This document shows, piece by piece, positions 18,411 through 27,164 of a stretch of DNA of 33,152 bases. The stretch is from assembly GCA_945869735.1 (NCBI GenBank), contig CAMBPQ010000031.1, positions 1 through 33,152 on the forward strand, read 5' to 3'. A program made the position numbers and the translations under genes. How positions within the stretch are numbered: the first letter of the stretch is position 1; each line of letters begins with the position of its first letter. This stretch comes from Planctomicrobium piriforme. Its GTDB lineage: Bacteria > Planctomycetota > Planctomycetia > Pirellulales > UBA1268. Under the pieces are notes generated by a model. That model was given only the letters and a program-made list of their open reading frames with translations, ran no database searches and had not been told where the DNA came from.

Positions 18411-18439
18411 TTGTCGGTTTCGGCGGTGTGGCCTAGACT
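18411..18439 (+). promoter_or_regulatory. Sigma-70-like promoter of the glycine riboswitch/gcvP unit
   Basis: TTGTCG (18411-18416) and TAGACT (18434-18439) are separated by exactly 17 bases. Each matches the -35/-10 consensus at 4 of 6 positions. Transcription would start about 18446, the first base of the riboswitch P1 helix, which strengthens the call. Confidence 0.55.
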
Positions 18440-18445
18440 TTAAGA

Positions 18446-18608
18446 GTCAGGAGAGAGTCGTAAGACCGCCGAAGGCCGAACGCTCAGGCAAAAGTACTGA
18501 CGACATACACTGTTGGAGAGTGACCCGGCCGTTCGCGGCCGTGTCCACCGAAGGGGCAACCCGCGGGCCTTTGCCCGCGGCGAATCTCTCAGGTCCAAAG
18601 GACAACAG
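18446..18608 (+). ncRNA. Tandem glycine riboswitch
   Basis: Two glycine aptamers in tandem precede gcvP. Aptamer I: P1 GTCAG (18446-18450) pairs with CTGAC (18497-18501), enclosing ggagagag, the conserved ccgccgaagg and gctcaggcaaaag core. Aptamer II: P1 CTGTTG (18510-18515) pairs with CAACAG (18603-18608), enclosing ggagagtgacc, caccgaaggggcaa, a GC-rich P3 extension (cccgcgggcctttgcccgcgg) and atctctcaggtccaaaggac. Both cores match the known glycine riboswitch consensus. In the family, glycine binding normally turns on glycine-cleavage genes. The expression platform would lie in 18609-18658, immediately before the start codon, so control of translation or of a short terminator are both possible. 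Confidence 0.92.
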
Positions 18609-18658
18609 GGTTCCACGGTGGGGCTTCGTGCCTCCATCACGACACGAGGAGCCCTGTG

Positions 18659-21625
18659 ATGCCCACGACCCTCACGCCCCACGCCGCCGGTGTTCAACCT
18701 GGTTTGCACTCCGGTCATCTCAGCGGCTCGTCCTCCGCCGTCGCCGACCGCCGCGTGGTACTCGAGTCGCTCGAGAATGCCGCGGAGTTCCAAGGCCGTC
18801 ATATCGGCTGTAGCCCAGACGACGAGCTACGGATGCTGGAGACAATTGGTGAGGAGTCGTGCGAGTCGCTGATTGCGGGGATCGTGCCCGCGAGCATCGC
18901 CCGCCACGACGAGATGCGGCTGCCCGCGGCCGTGACGGAGGCGGCGGCGCTGGCGGAGTTGCAGGCGATCGCGTCGCAGAATCGGCTGCTCACGAGCTTC
19001 ATCGGCCAAGGCTATCACGGCACCCACACTCCTGGAGTGATTCTGAGGAACATCCTCGAAAACCCCGCCTGGTACACCGCCTACACACCCTACCAGGCTG
19101 AGATCAGCCAGGGCCGCATGGAGGCGATCGTCAACTTCCAGACCATGGTCTGCGACCTCACCGGGATGCCGATCGCCAATGCGTCGTTGCTCGACGAGGC
19201 GACCGCGGCCGCCGAGGGGATGACGCTCGCGAAGCGGGCGGGCGGGTCATCGAGCAGCGTCTTTCTCGTCGATGCCGGCTGCCATCCGCAGACGATCGAG
19301 GTGCTGCGGACGCGGGCGGCGCCTGTGGGGATCGAGGTCGTGGTCGGTGACGCCCTCGCCCTGCTCGACCGCACCGACTGCTTCGGCGTGCTGGTGCAGT
19401 ATCCCTCGACCGATGGCGAGGTCATCGACTGGCGTGACCTCGCCGCGCGGGCCCATGCGAAGAAGGTCGCCGTGGTCGCGGCCGCCGATCTCCTCGCGCT
19501 CACAGTGCTGATGCCACCGGGCGAATGGGGGGCTGACATCGTCGTGGGCACCACGCAGCGGTTCGGCATGCCGATGGGCTGCGGCGGCCCGCATGCCGCC
19601 TTCTTTGCCTGTCGCGACGAGTTCAAGCGGTCGATGCCGGGCCGACTTGTGGGCGTGAGCATCGATTCGCATGGCCGGCCGGCCTATCGGCTCGCCCTCC
19701 AGACTCGCGAACAGCACATCCGTCGCGAGAAGGCCACCTCCAACATCTGCACCGCACAGGTCCTGCCCGCTGTGGTGGCGAGCATGTACGCCGTCTATCA
19801 CGGACCAGAGGGGCTCACGCAGATCGCCGACCGGGTCGCTTCCTACACCGCGACCCTCGCCCTTGGTCTCCGGCGACTGGGGATGGCGGTCGTCAGCACT
19901 GCCGCCTTCGATACGCTGCGGCTCGACACTGGTGAGCGGACCGAGGAGTTTCTCACCAAGGCCCGCGGCCTGGGCATGAACCTCCGGCGGCTCGACCTGC
20001 GCTCGATCGCGATCGCCCTCGACGAGACCACCACCCGCGAGCACCTCGTGCGGCTCTGGGAGGCGTTCGCGGCGTCGGGGGCGGCCCTGCCCGACGTTGC
20101 CGCGGTCTCGCGGGAGGCCGAGCCGCTCGTGCCGGCGGCCCTGCGTCGGTCGACGCCGTTTCTCACGCACCCGGTCTTCTCCCGCCATCACAGCGAGACT
20201 GCGATGCTGCGGTACATCCGCGCGCTTTCCGATAAGGACATGGCGCTCGATCGCGGCATGATTCCGCTGGGCAGCTGCACGATGAAGCTCAACGCCACCA
20301 GCGAGATGATCCCGATCACCTGGCCGGGGTTTGCCAACGTGCATCCGTTTGCGCCGGCCGACCAGCGGACGGGCTACGCGATCCTCGATCGGCAGCTGCG
20401 GGAGTGGCTCTGCGAAGCCACGGGCTATGCCGGTATCAGCCTGCAGCCCAATGCGGGCAGCCAGGGGGAGTACGCCGGGCTGCTCGTGATCCAGGCCTGG
20501 CAGCGGGCCCGCGGGCAGGGGCATCGCACCATCTGCCTGATTCCGTCGTCAGCGCACGGCACAAACCCCGCCAGCGCGCATATGGTCGGCATGGAGGTGG
20601 TCGTGACGGGCTGCGATGCCCACGGCAACGTCGACATGGCCGAGCTCCGCGCGAAGTGCGAGCAGTATTCCGATCGGCTCTCGGCGGTGATGATCACCTA
20701 CCCGAGCACGCATGGTGTGTTCGAGACGCAGGTCAGGGAACTCTGCGAGATCGTGCATCGTCACGGCGGCCGCGTGTATATCGACGGAGCCAACATGAAC
20801 GCGCTCATCGGCGTCGCAGCCGCGGGTGAGTTTGGTGGCGACGTCAGCCATCTCAATCTTCACAAGACCTTCTGCATTCCGCACGGCGGTGGTGGCCCGG
20901 GCGTGGGACCGGTCTGTGTGGTCGAGGATCTCGTGCCGCACCTGCCCGGCCATGCCACGGGGGGCGTGCCGGTGAACGACGTCGGGGCGGTCTCGGCCGC
21001 ACCCCTGGGCAACGCCTCGGTGCTCCCGATCAGCTGGATGTATTGCCGGATGATGGGCGCCGAGGGGCTGCGGCGGGCGACTGTCGCGGCGATCCTCGCA
21101 GCCAACTACATCAGCACGCGGCTCAAGGACCACTACCCGACACTCTACGCGGGCGACAACGGCCGCGTGGCCCACGAGTGCATCCTCGACCTGCGGCCGC
21201 TGAAGGAGACAAGCGGGGTCACAGCCGAGGACGTGGCTAAGCGACTGATCGACTACAGCTTCCACGCGCCGACGCTGAGTTTTCCGGTACCGGGCACGCT
21301 GATGGTCGAGCCGACGGAGAGCGAGCCGCTCGCCGAACTCGATCGGTTCATCGAGGCCATGATCGCGATCCGTGAAGAGATCCGGCTCGTCGAGACGGGC
21401 GCGTGGCCAAAGGACGACAACCCGCTCAAGCATGCCCCGCACACGGCCGACACGTGCGTGGCCACCGAGTGGCAGCGGCCGTATACCCGCGAAGTTGCGG
21501 CGTTTCCAGTGAAGTCGCTCGTGTTGCAGAAGTACTGGCCGCCTGTGGGTCGGGTCGACAACGTCCACGGCGATCGCAACCTCTTCTGCAGTTGCGTGCC
21601 CGTATCGGCCTGGGTGTCGGAATAG
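18659..21625 (+). CDS. gcvP: Glycine dehydrogenase (decarboxylating), P protein, fused form
   Basis: This 988-residue homodimer-type P protein decarboxylates glycine with PLP and transfers the aminomethyl group to the lipoyl H protein. The N-terminal half has [17 protein letters not shown], then [39 protein letters not shown]. The C-terminal catalytic half has [20 protein letters not shown], and the PLP lysine K736 in [18 protein letters not shown]. Bacteria with split gcvPA/gcvPB would show two genes; here both halves are one frame. The ATG at 18659 has GAGGAG upstream; a GTG at 18656 is an alternative. The gene lies directly downstream of a glycine riboswitch. gcvT, gcvH and lpdA are not in the window. 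Confidence 0.96.
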   Translation: MPTTLTPHAAGVQPGLHSGHLSGSSSAVADRRVVLESLENAAEFQGRHIGCSPDDELRMLETIGEESCESLIAGIVPASIARHDEMRLPAAVTEAAALAELQAIASQNRLLTSFIGQGYHGTHTPGVILRNILENPAWYTAYTPYQAEISQGRMEAIVNFQTMVCDLTGMPIANASLLDEATAAAEGMTLAKRAGGSSSSVFLVDAGCHPQTIEVLRTRAAPVGIEVVVGDALALLDRTDCFGVLVQYPSTDGEVIDWRDLAARAHAKKVAVVAAADLLALTVLMPPGEWGADIVVGTTQRFGMPMGCGGPHAAFFACRDEFKRSMPGRLVGVSIDSHGRPAYRLALQTREQHIRREKATSNICTAQVLPAVVASMYAVYHGPEGLTQIADRVASYTATLALGLRRLGMAVVSTAAFDTLRLDTGERTEEFLTKARGLGMNLRRLDLRSIAIALDETTTREHLVRLWEAFAASGAALPDVAAVSREAEPLVPAALRRSTPFLTHPVFSRHHSETAMLRYIRALSDKDMALDRGMIPLGSCTMKLNATSEMIPITWPGFANVHPFAPADQRTGYAILDRQLREWLCEATGYAGISLQPNAGSQGEYAGLLVIQAWQRARGQGHRTICLIPSSAHGTNPASAHMVGMEVVVTGCDAHGNVDMAELRAKCEQYSDRLSAVMITYPSTHGVFETQVRELCEIVHRHGGRVYIDGANMNALIGVAAAGEFGGDVSHLNLHKTFCIPHGGGGPGVGPVCVVEDLVPHLPGHATGGVPVNDVGAVSAAPLGNASVLPISWMYCRMMGAEGLRRATVAAILAANYISTRLKDHYPTLYAGDNGRVAHECILDLRPLKETSGVTAEDVAKRLIDYSFHAPTLSFPVPGTLMVEPTESEPLAELDRFIEAMIAIREEIRLVETGAWPKDDNPLKHAPHTADTCVATEWQRPYTREVAAFPVKSLVLQKYWPPVGRVDNVHGDRNLFCSCVPVSAWVSE

Positions 21626-21663
21626 ATCGATTCTCCGTTGCAGCATCGCATTTGGAGCGCGGG

Positions 21664-22194
21664 CTACGCTCTATCGAGGGCGGCAATGACGTCGGCCGGC
21701 AACATGGCCGCGAGCTGTGGATGGGCTTCGACGAGCCGGGCGATGTCGCCGAGATCCTTGATTGCTTTGCTGGTCCGCCGTTCGGGTGTTCGCCAGGCCT
21801 TGATCTTGCCCGCCAGCGTATCTGGGAGTGAGGCCACCCGCAGAAGAATCCCATGCACGTCGGCCGCCACGGCGCGGGCAGGAAAGTCGCGATAGAAATC
21901 TTCCGTGCTCAGTTGCAGGCTCACCTGCGACCGGCCGCGAAAGTTCACCGACCACTCGTGTCGTTCGACCATGAAGCCGACGGCCTCCAGGGCGGCGACC
22001 GCACGGGCAATCTCCTCGACTGCAACGACAAAGTCGACATCCCGCGTGACCATAGGCTCGGCAGCCCAGTGGTTCACGGCGATGCCGCCGATCGCGCACC
22101 AGTGCAGTTCGGCCCGCTCGAGCGCATCAACCATGCGCATCACGTCGTCCGCGCCGCCGGCCGTCTGCCAATCGTAGAATTGTCGCCCAGTCAT
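21664..22194 (-). CDS. Nucleotidyltransferase-superfamily protein
   Basis: A 176-residue protein with a nucleotidyltransferase fold signature: CAIGGIAVNHW (G36, G37), then RDVDFVV with D52 and D54 as the presumptive metal ligands, in the G-G...D-x-D spacing of MNT, AbiEii and DUF6036-like proteins. The C-terminal half (QLSTEDFYRDF, then VHGILLRVAS, KIKAWRTPER, KDLGDIARLVE) resembles the helper region that orders the substrate in that group. Such proteins often act as antitoxin or toxin halves, but no obvious partner is adjacent, so the role is open. The ATG at 22194 fits the fold start; longer readings upstream are in non-coding-looking sequence. A truncated relative sits at 1825-2109. It is convergent with gcvP (38-bp gap). 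Confidence 0.78.
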   Translation of the reverse strand: MTGRQFYDWQTAGGADDVMRMVDALERAELHWCAIGGIAVNHWAAEPMVTRDVDFVVAVEEIARAVAALEAVGFMVERHEWSVNFRGRSQVSLQLSTEDFYRDFPARAVAADVHGILLRVASLPDTLAGKIKAWRTPERRTSKAIKDLGDIARLVEAHPQLAAMLPADVIAALDRA

Positions 22195-22373
22195 GGGGCC
22201 GATTGTACGCAGCGTTCGATGCGCCTGCCGAATCCGGCCCGTGAAGGATTGGCTGCCAGGGGCTGCCGCCAGTCGCCACCGGTTCGTTTGCCGAGGTGTG
22301 TCAGGATCTTTCCGATGGAGCTTTGGCTCCGTGATGAGGGATTCCGGCCAAAGGTGTCGCAGCACTGGTTCCG

Positions 22374-23117
22374 TCAGGGGGTTCCAGCTCCGGGAACGTC
22401 GACCTCGACGACTTGGAGGCTCGCGCTCGGATGTCGCAGGATCTCTGCCGGATCGTGCGACGCTGACGTGCTGATGAAGAGGTGTCTCCGCTCTGGCCCG
22501 CCCAGCATCACCGCATAGGCATGGGTGGCAACTTGGATCCGATCCGTGATTTCCCCACCTTCGCGGACCCGTACCACACTGTCGGCCCCCTCGGGATTGG
22601 CGCACCAGACTGCGCCGTCGGCGTCGAGGCCGATGCCGTCGGGGGTGATCACCATGCCATTCGGAAAGAAGAGCTTGTCGGAGACGACAGATGCACCACC
22701 ATCCTGGCCGACGAGGACAATGACACACGTTTCAACGGGCTCGGCTTTCGGATCGATGAAGTTGTAGCCGATGTCTCCCACGTACAGACGGCCTCGTGCA
22801 TCGACGATGCCATCGCTCAGGCAAAACATCGTGAGACTGCCAATGTCGGCAGTCTGTTCCAGTTTGCCTGCCGCCTTGCGATAAATCTTCCGATGAAACG
22901 CGTCGCCAACCACGATTGTTCCCTCGGGAGTGAGTCCGAAGGCATTCGGGATGAATGGCACTTCCAGTACCGTTGCCACACAACCCGAGGGGTCCACCGT
23001 CTTGATGCGTTTTTCGTGGATGTCGATGAACCATAGCTTTCCGTCGTGCCACCGGGGGCTCTCGGTGAACTTCAGGCCCTTCGTCGCATCAGCCAGTGTC
23101 TTGAGAGGGCTTGGCAT
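22374..23117 (-). CDS. SMP-30/gluconolactonase family protein with internal deletion
   Basis: A 247-residue six-bladed beta-propeller protein of the SMP-30/gluconolactonase/LRE family, which hydrolyses sugar lactones with a divalent metal. The first metal ligand is the Glu in KFTESPRW, the next is in the LFFPNGMVITPDG region (Asn), and the third is the Asp of PDG. In the family about 40-50 residues separate the NGM....PDG strand from the later PDG..LDA.GAVW strand. Here they are joined directly as TPDGIGLDADGAVWCANPEG, so one blade is largely missing. The reading frame is intact, but activity is doubtful. The ATG at 23117 starts near the conserved Glu motif. The 22195-22373 gap holds a small hairpin (ggagc tttg gctcc, 22317-22330) and nothing else I can support. 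Confidence 0.8.
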   Translation of the reverse strand: MPSPLKTLADATKGLKFTESPRWHDGKLWFIDIHEKRIKTVDPSGCVATVLEVPFIPNAFGLTPEGTIVVGDAFHRKIYRKAAGKLEQTADIGSLTMFCLSDGIVDARGRLYVGDIGYNFIDPKAEPVETCVIVLVGQDGGASVVSDKLFFPNGMVITPDGIGLDADGAVWCANPEGADSVVRVREGGEITDRIQVATHAYAVMLGGPERRHLFISTSASHDPAEILRHPSASLQVVEVDVPGAGTP

Positions 23118-23255
23118 TGGATGTCCCCTCGGCAGTGCTATGGCTTGTGGATTCTTGCATGTGCGTCAGATGCAGGCCCCAATTCACGAACGCCAGCGTC
23201 AAGGAAACTGCCTCTTCACGAGTTCGCCTCAGGGGGGCGGGTGACGGTTTCGTAG

Positions 23256-23800
23256 ACCTGCACGGCTGCGGCGATCGTGGCGTCGTCCACGGCGGGGGCC
23301 ACGGAGGCCATCGACACCGTCGATCTCTCCACGCTCGACGAGATCGTCGAGCCGCGGGAGCGGCAGACGGTCTGGGACGCCGTTCCCTACGAGCCGGCCG
23401 GCCTCAGGGACGAGGACACGCCGCGGTTCTACGTCACGGGGCTCCTCGGCGCGTCGTTCGCCACGCTCAATGATCCGCTCTACCAGGGCTTTCGCGATGG
23501 CTCGATCAACAGCACGGTGCTGACCGCTGGTGGTGCGGCGGGTATCGCATTTGAACGCGAGGATGGCCGGCTGCGGCTGGAGTTCGAAGGCCGCGGACGC
23601 GACGACCTGATGAGACTGTCAGCGACCGGGTCGCGCTGGACTTAGGCTATCGGTTCTTCGCGCTCGAACAGGCCGACGCGACCTACTTCATCAGCTCGTA
23701 CGGCTCGCTTGTCAACGTGACAGAACGGCCCAATCGGTTCACGGCCAGCGAGTTGCTGGTCGGGGTGCGGGTCTACGAGCCGTTCCGCCGCTGGCGCTGA
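23256..23800 (+). pseudogene. Outer-membrane beta-barrel protein, truncated and frameshifted
   Basis: The first frame (open from 23256 after a TAG) has a signal-peptide-like end (TAAAIVASSTAGATEA), a linker with RERQTVWDAVPYEPAG, then FYVTGLLGASFATLNDPLYQ and AGIAFEREDGRLRLEFEGRG, the alternating pattern of beta-barrel strands. Around 23605-23612 coding shifts to another frame reading DETVSDRVALDLGYRFFALE, then YFISSYGSLVNV and finally VGVRVYEPFRRWR at the TGA 23798-23800, a barrel end with a terminal aromatic/hydrophobic strand. The N-terminus lacks a full signal sequence and start. Total length is short, so internal sequence is also probably missing. The barrel family is not identified. Confidence 0.7.
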
Positions 23801-23905
23801 CATTTCTCGCGGCCGGCATCGGCATCGAGTCGTTCGCCCTCGATGGCAGAGCTCCGCACGACGTCACTGGTGAGCACCTCGACCGCGGCCTCCGCCCGCT
23901 TCCGC

Positions 23906-25177
23906 CTACCGCAGGCGGCGAAGGAGCCACCAGCCGGCGAGGAGCTGGAGAAGCAGCGCGGTCAGGCCGGTGCGGGGATCGTTGGTGAGGACCTGCACGC
24001 TGCCGAAGGCGAGGCTGGCGACGAAGCCCGTGAGTTTTGTCCCCACCTGCATGAGCCCAAACGTCACCCCTGCCCTGCCCTGCGGAGCCAGCGTGGCGAT
24101 CGTGGCACGGATCACACTCTGCACACCGCCGAGCACAATGGCCAGCAGTACGGCGAGCGCGTGAAGTTGCGTGGGTGTGCGAATAAAGCATGCTAGCACG
24201 AGCACCGTGACCCAGCCGGCGAGTGAGATGGCGAGTCCCCAGGCCCTGCCGTAGCGCGAGGAGAGCCAGCCGATGGCGAGCGCGCCGGGAAGGGCCACTG
24301 CCTGCACGAGGAGGACGAGCCGGACGAGTGCCGGGCCATCGAGGTTGAACTGCTCGAGCGCCACGCTCGAGAACTGCGCGATCGCTGTCTGAACCGCCCC
24401 GAGCACGAGCACCGCCCCGAGGAGGATGCTGCCCAGGTTTTGTGACGCATCGTCGTCGGGTGTTGGGCGGGCAAGGGAGCGGGCGAAGGCGAGTAGTTCG
24501 CCACCCGACGTCGCGGCATGCCGCTCGCGTTCGCCGTCCCCGAAGCGGGCGAAGGCAGCCGGCAGCGAGAAAATGAGCCACCACGCGGCCGTCAGCGCGA
24601 AGGCGACCCGCAGGCCTTCGCTGGCGGTGAGGCCGAGGCGGTCGTGGGCCGCCACGACCGCGGTGGCCGCGATCAGTGCGATCGCGCCGCCGGCGTATCC
24701 CGCCGCGAATCCCCAAGCGGAGAGCCGGTCGGCGTCGCGGCCGCCGGCGATCCTCGCCAACAGGCTGCCGGTGAAGATTGCCGCCATGTCGAAGCCCACG
24801 GCGGCGGCGGTGATCGACGCCGCGACGGCGAGCCGCGCCGTGGAAGGCACGAGAGCGAGCAGGAGGAGACCGCCGGCCCCGGCGGCGACGCTGGTGAGCA
24901 GTGCCTGCTTGTGGCCGCGTGTCCGATCAGCCCACGCGGCGACCCACGGGGCCAGCACCGCCGAGGCCAGCATCGCGGCCGCCAGCGTCCAGGCCCAGAC
25001 AACGCCGGCCGACACGCCCCAGACACGGTCCACAAACACGACCCGTTCGACGTAGGCCACGACAAGCGTGATCAACACGGTCGAGAAGGCGCTCGCCGCC
25101 CAGTCAAGCAGGATCCAGGCGGTCCGGGCGAAGCCCTCGGAATCGCGAACAGGCTTGCCACTCAATCGCAGAGCCAT
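23906..25177 (-). CDS. MFS transporter of the Atg22/UMF1 type
   Basis: A 423-residue transporter with about 12 hydrophobic segments. The start SEGFARTAWILLDWAASAF resembles the Atg22/UMF1 family's conserved W..YDWA(N/S)SAF, and WADRTRGHKQALL after TM2 is the MFS loop 2-3 signature. The second half carries YGRAWGLAISLAGWV and VQSVIRATIATLAPQGRAGV, the equivalent of the family's Q...R(S/A)......P....FFG motif, with TFGLMQVGTKLTGF. Substrate is unknown (fungal Atg22 exports amino acids from vacuoles). The ATG at 25177 lies inside the end of the preceding gene (16-bp overlap), so translation is coupled. It ends the four-gene run. Confidence 0.85.
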   Translation of the reverse strand: MALRLSGKPVRDSEGFARTAWILLDWAASAFSTVLITLVVAYVERVVFVDRVWGVSAGVVWAWTLAAAMLASAVLAPWVAAWADRTRGHKQALLTSVAAGAGGLLLLALVPSTARLAVAASITAAAVGFDMAAIFTGSLLARIAGGRDADRLSAWGFAAGYAGGAIALIAATAVVAAHDRLGLTASEGLRVAFALTAAWWLIFSLPAAFARFGDGERERHAATSGGELLAFARSLARPTPDDDASQNLGSILLGAVLVLGAVQTAIAQFSSVALEQFNLDGPALVRLVLLVQAVALPGALAIGWLSSRYGRAWGLAISLAGWVTVLVLACFIRTPTQLHALAVLLAIVLGGVQSVIRATIATLAPQGRAGVTFGLMQVGTKLTGFVASLAFGSVQVLTNDPRTGLTALLLQLLAGWWLLRRLR

Positions 25178-26307
25178 CGCAGCAACGTCTCCACGGTCGG
25201 TGCCCTGACACGGTCGATGAAGGCGAAGACCGCGGAGGCCACGGCGAGAAACACGAAGGCCAGCACGAGCGACATGCTGGGCGGCATCGCGATCTGCCAC
25301 AGCGACGTCGGCTCTTCTGTCGTCGCCGCGCCGATCAGCCACAGCGGCCAGAGGTGCACGACGTGGTGGAGCAGGTAGAGCGAAAGCGAATGCCGGCTGA
25401 TCATGGCAGCCCAGTCGAGGATGCGAGCCTGCCAGCCGTTGGCGCTGCGTGCCGTCCGGAGGTCGACCGTGCGATGGAGCAAGGTGGCGGCGAGGATCGT
25501 TGCTCCGAGGGTGCCGAGCACGTAGGTCGTCGTGGCGGGAAACATCGTCCATGGGCTGGACGTGGTGACAAGGCTGGCCGGCAGCCACGGTCGCACGAGG
25601 ACCGTGGCCAGTGCCGCGAGCAGGAGCGCGGCCCCGATCATGGCCGGCCGCAACCGCTGGAGGACTGTCGGTGGGGAAAAAATCGAGACTGACGCCAGGA
25701 AGCCCGCGATCGGGAACACGAGCCAGGGAAAGATCGGGAAGAATCCAGTCACGAGGAATCCGAGCACGACGTCGCCGAGCGTGAAGTCATAGTCAAAGTA
25801 GCCCGCGGTCCAGTAGTCGCCGTAGCCGGCGATCAGCCGCAACACGGGTGCGAGCGTGACGAGTATCCCGCAGGCGACCAGCGGCACCGCGGGGGGCAAC
25901 CGCCGCACAACGTCGAGCACGATCAGGGCAGCGCCGATGAAGGTGAGGATGTCCCAGTTGAAGACGTCTTCGGGCATCCAGACGGCCACGTTGAAGACGA
26001 GTCCGAGGAGAATCAGAAACAGTCCGCGGCGGATCGTGGCCTTCGAGATGGCGTCGGTGTCGCGGCCGCGGCGTTCCTGTCCAACGACCCAGAATCGGTA
26101 GCTTGCGCCCGACAGAAACGTGAACAACGGCGCGGCGAAGCCCGTCGGGAGCCACCAGTAACGATAGGCTCCGAGCAAGGGACCACCGTCGGCCCCGTAG
26201 GCGCCGGAGAGGTTTTCCACGAAGTGCACGGTCACCATCAGTACGATGGCGACCGCGCGCAAGACGTCGATCGATGGTTGCCGCGCCGCGGTGCTGCCCG
26301 GCTTCAT
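25162..26307 (-). CDS. DUF1624/heparan-glucosaminide acetyltransferase-like membrane protein
   Basis: A 381-residue membrane protein that starts with ...QPSIDVLRAVAIVLMVTVHF, the hallmark R(S)...D..RG.....M...H first helix of DUF1624/YeiB-like acyltransferases. It continues with FTFLSGASYRFW, RRGLFLILLGLVFNV, NWDILTFIGAALIVLDVVR (order I..Y..L..IG.....L), FFPIFPWLVFPIAGFLAS, and a C-terminal SRHSLSLYLLHH. Roughly ten helices are visible. The family likely transfers acyl groups across the membrane; no substrate can be given. Its ATG (26307) overlaps the stop of the RMD1-like gene as ATGA, and its end overlaps the transporter start. Confidence 0.8.
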   Translation of the reverse strand: MKPGSTAARQPSIDVLRAVAIVLMVTVHFVENLSGAYGADGGPLLGAYRYWWLPTGFAAPLFTFLSGASYRFWVVGQERRGRDTDAISKATIRRGLFLILLGLVFNVAVWMPEDVFNWDILTFIGAALIVLDVVRRLPPAVPLVACGILVTLAPVLRLIAGYGDYWTAGYFDYDFTLGDVVLGFLVTGFFPIFPWLVFPIAGFLASVSIFSPPTVLQRLRPAMIGAALLLAALATVLVRPWLPASLVTTSSPWTMFPATTTYVLGTLGATILAATLLHRTVDLRTARSANGWQARILDWAAMISRHSLSLYLLHHVVHLWPLWLIGAATTEEPTSLWQIAMPPSMSLVLAFVFLAVASAVFAFIDRVRAPTVETLLRWLCD

Positions 26308-27143
26308 GTCGTCCGCACCGCAAGGAGGCCGACGACGAGCAGCATCAGCTCCGCGGCGAGCAGGAGGATGATCACCCACTCGAGGATCGCGTGGCGGCGC
26401 GAGACTGCGTAGTCTCCGACACGATCGGCGCACGCAAAATAGACCCGCTCGAGGAGTTCGGCCTGGTCGACCGCAGACTCGAGCCGCTCGACGATCCGGG
26501 TACGGTCACGGAGCCGCTCGCCGAGCTGGCCCGCCAGCGTGGGTGGCTGAGGGGCGGGCCGCTGCACGGCCGGCGCGAGCATCGCAAGCCGGCGCCGCAG
26601 GGAGACGGCCTGACTGAATCGTGCGGCCAGGTCGCCGCGGCGAGGCAGGGCCCGCTCGTCGAAATGAAAGGCCAGCGGGGCGTCGGCATCCACGTGGGCC
26701 AGAGCCTCGGTGATTTGGGATTCGACGTCGCGGAGTTCGGCGTCGTGGCCGGCGAACTCGACCACGGCGGCCCGCATCTGCGGCAGTCGTTCCGGTGGCC
26801 CGATGATGGCGGCCCGCCGCGGGCTCCAGACCATGTGCGTGCCGTAGAGCGGCACCACGGTGACGGCTGCGGCGGCGGTGAGACCCGCGGCGGCGGTAAG
26901 ACTAGCGGCAGCGGTCGTCTCGTTCGCGGCAGCCCATGCCGCCGCGCGGGCTACCACGTCTGCGATCTTGGCGTCGTGAGCGACCACATCGTCGGCGTCC
27001 ACAGCCGACCGGGCGACGCTCGCGAGTTGGAACGTCCCGCCGCAGGCAAGTGTGATCCGCTCGATGTCCGCGTCGGGAGGCAGGCCGCTGGCCGCCGCAG
27101 GTCCGGCGGATGGGGCGGCGAGGTCGTGATGCGTTGTGATCAT
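26304..27143 (-). CDS. RMD1/DUF155-like protein with C-terminal membrane anchor
   Basis: A 279-residue protein. The C-terminal half has the DUF155 (RMD1/YagE) order: LAARFSQAVSLRRRLAML, a central charged helix LGERLRDRTRIVERLESAVD, then SRRHAILEWVIILLLAAELMLLVVG-type sequence, a single membrane helix (about 252-275) following a conserved R...LEW motif. The N-terminal half is more diverged and includes an alanine-rich repeat (about 76-93) and a WSPRRAAIIG stretch. In eukaryotes RMD1 proteins are organelle-membrane proteins; bacterial function is unknown. ATG 27143 lies 21 bp after the FAD oxidoreductase stop. Assignment to DUF155 depends mainly on the C-terminus. Confidence 0.6.
   Translation of the reverse strand: MITTHHDLAAPSAGPAAASGLPPDADIERITLACGGTFQLASVARSAVDADDVVAHDAKIADVVARAAAWAAANETTAAASLTAAAGLTAAAAVTVVPLYGTHMVWSPRRAAIIGPPERLPQMRAAVVEFAGHDAELRDVESQITEALAHVDADAPLAFHFDERALPRRGDLAARFSQAVSLRRRLAMLAPAVQRPAPQPPTLAGQLGERLRDRTRIVERLESAVDQAELLERVYFACADRVGDYAVSRRHAILEWVIILLLAAELMLLVVGLLAVRTT
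26866..26919. repeat. 18-bp in-frame tandem repeat in the RMD1-like gene
   Basis: Three 18-bp units (26866-26883, 26884-26901, 26902-26919) share a gcggcggcggt core and encode six-residue Thr/Leu-Ala-rich units (TTAAAS, LTAAAG, LTAAAA) on the minus strand. The first two units read on the plus strand differ at three bases or so; the third has diverged. It is a length-variable candidate that keeps frame. Confidence 0.7.
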
Positions 27144-27164
27144 GGGAGTCCTTCCCGGAGAGTC

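Noticed and set aside
19247-21646. Two long minus-strand frames opposite gcvP
   Set aside because: Shadows of the conserved P protein; no start signals and no motif.
22195-22728. Upstream extension of the nucleotidyltransferase frame
   Set aside because: The frame is open but the translation is arginine-rich and antiparallel to the SMP-30 gene on the same strand in another frame; the ATG at 22194 fits the fold.
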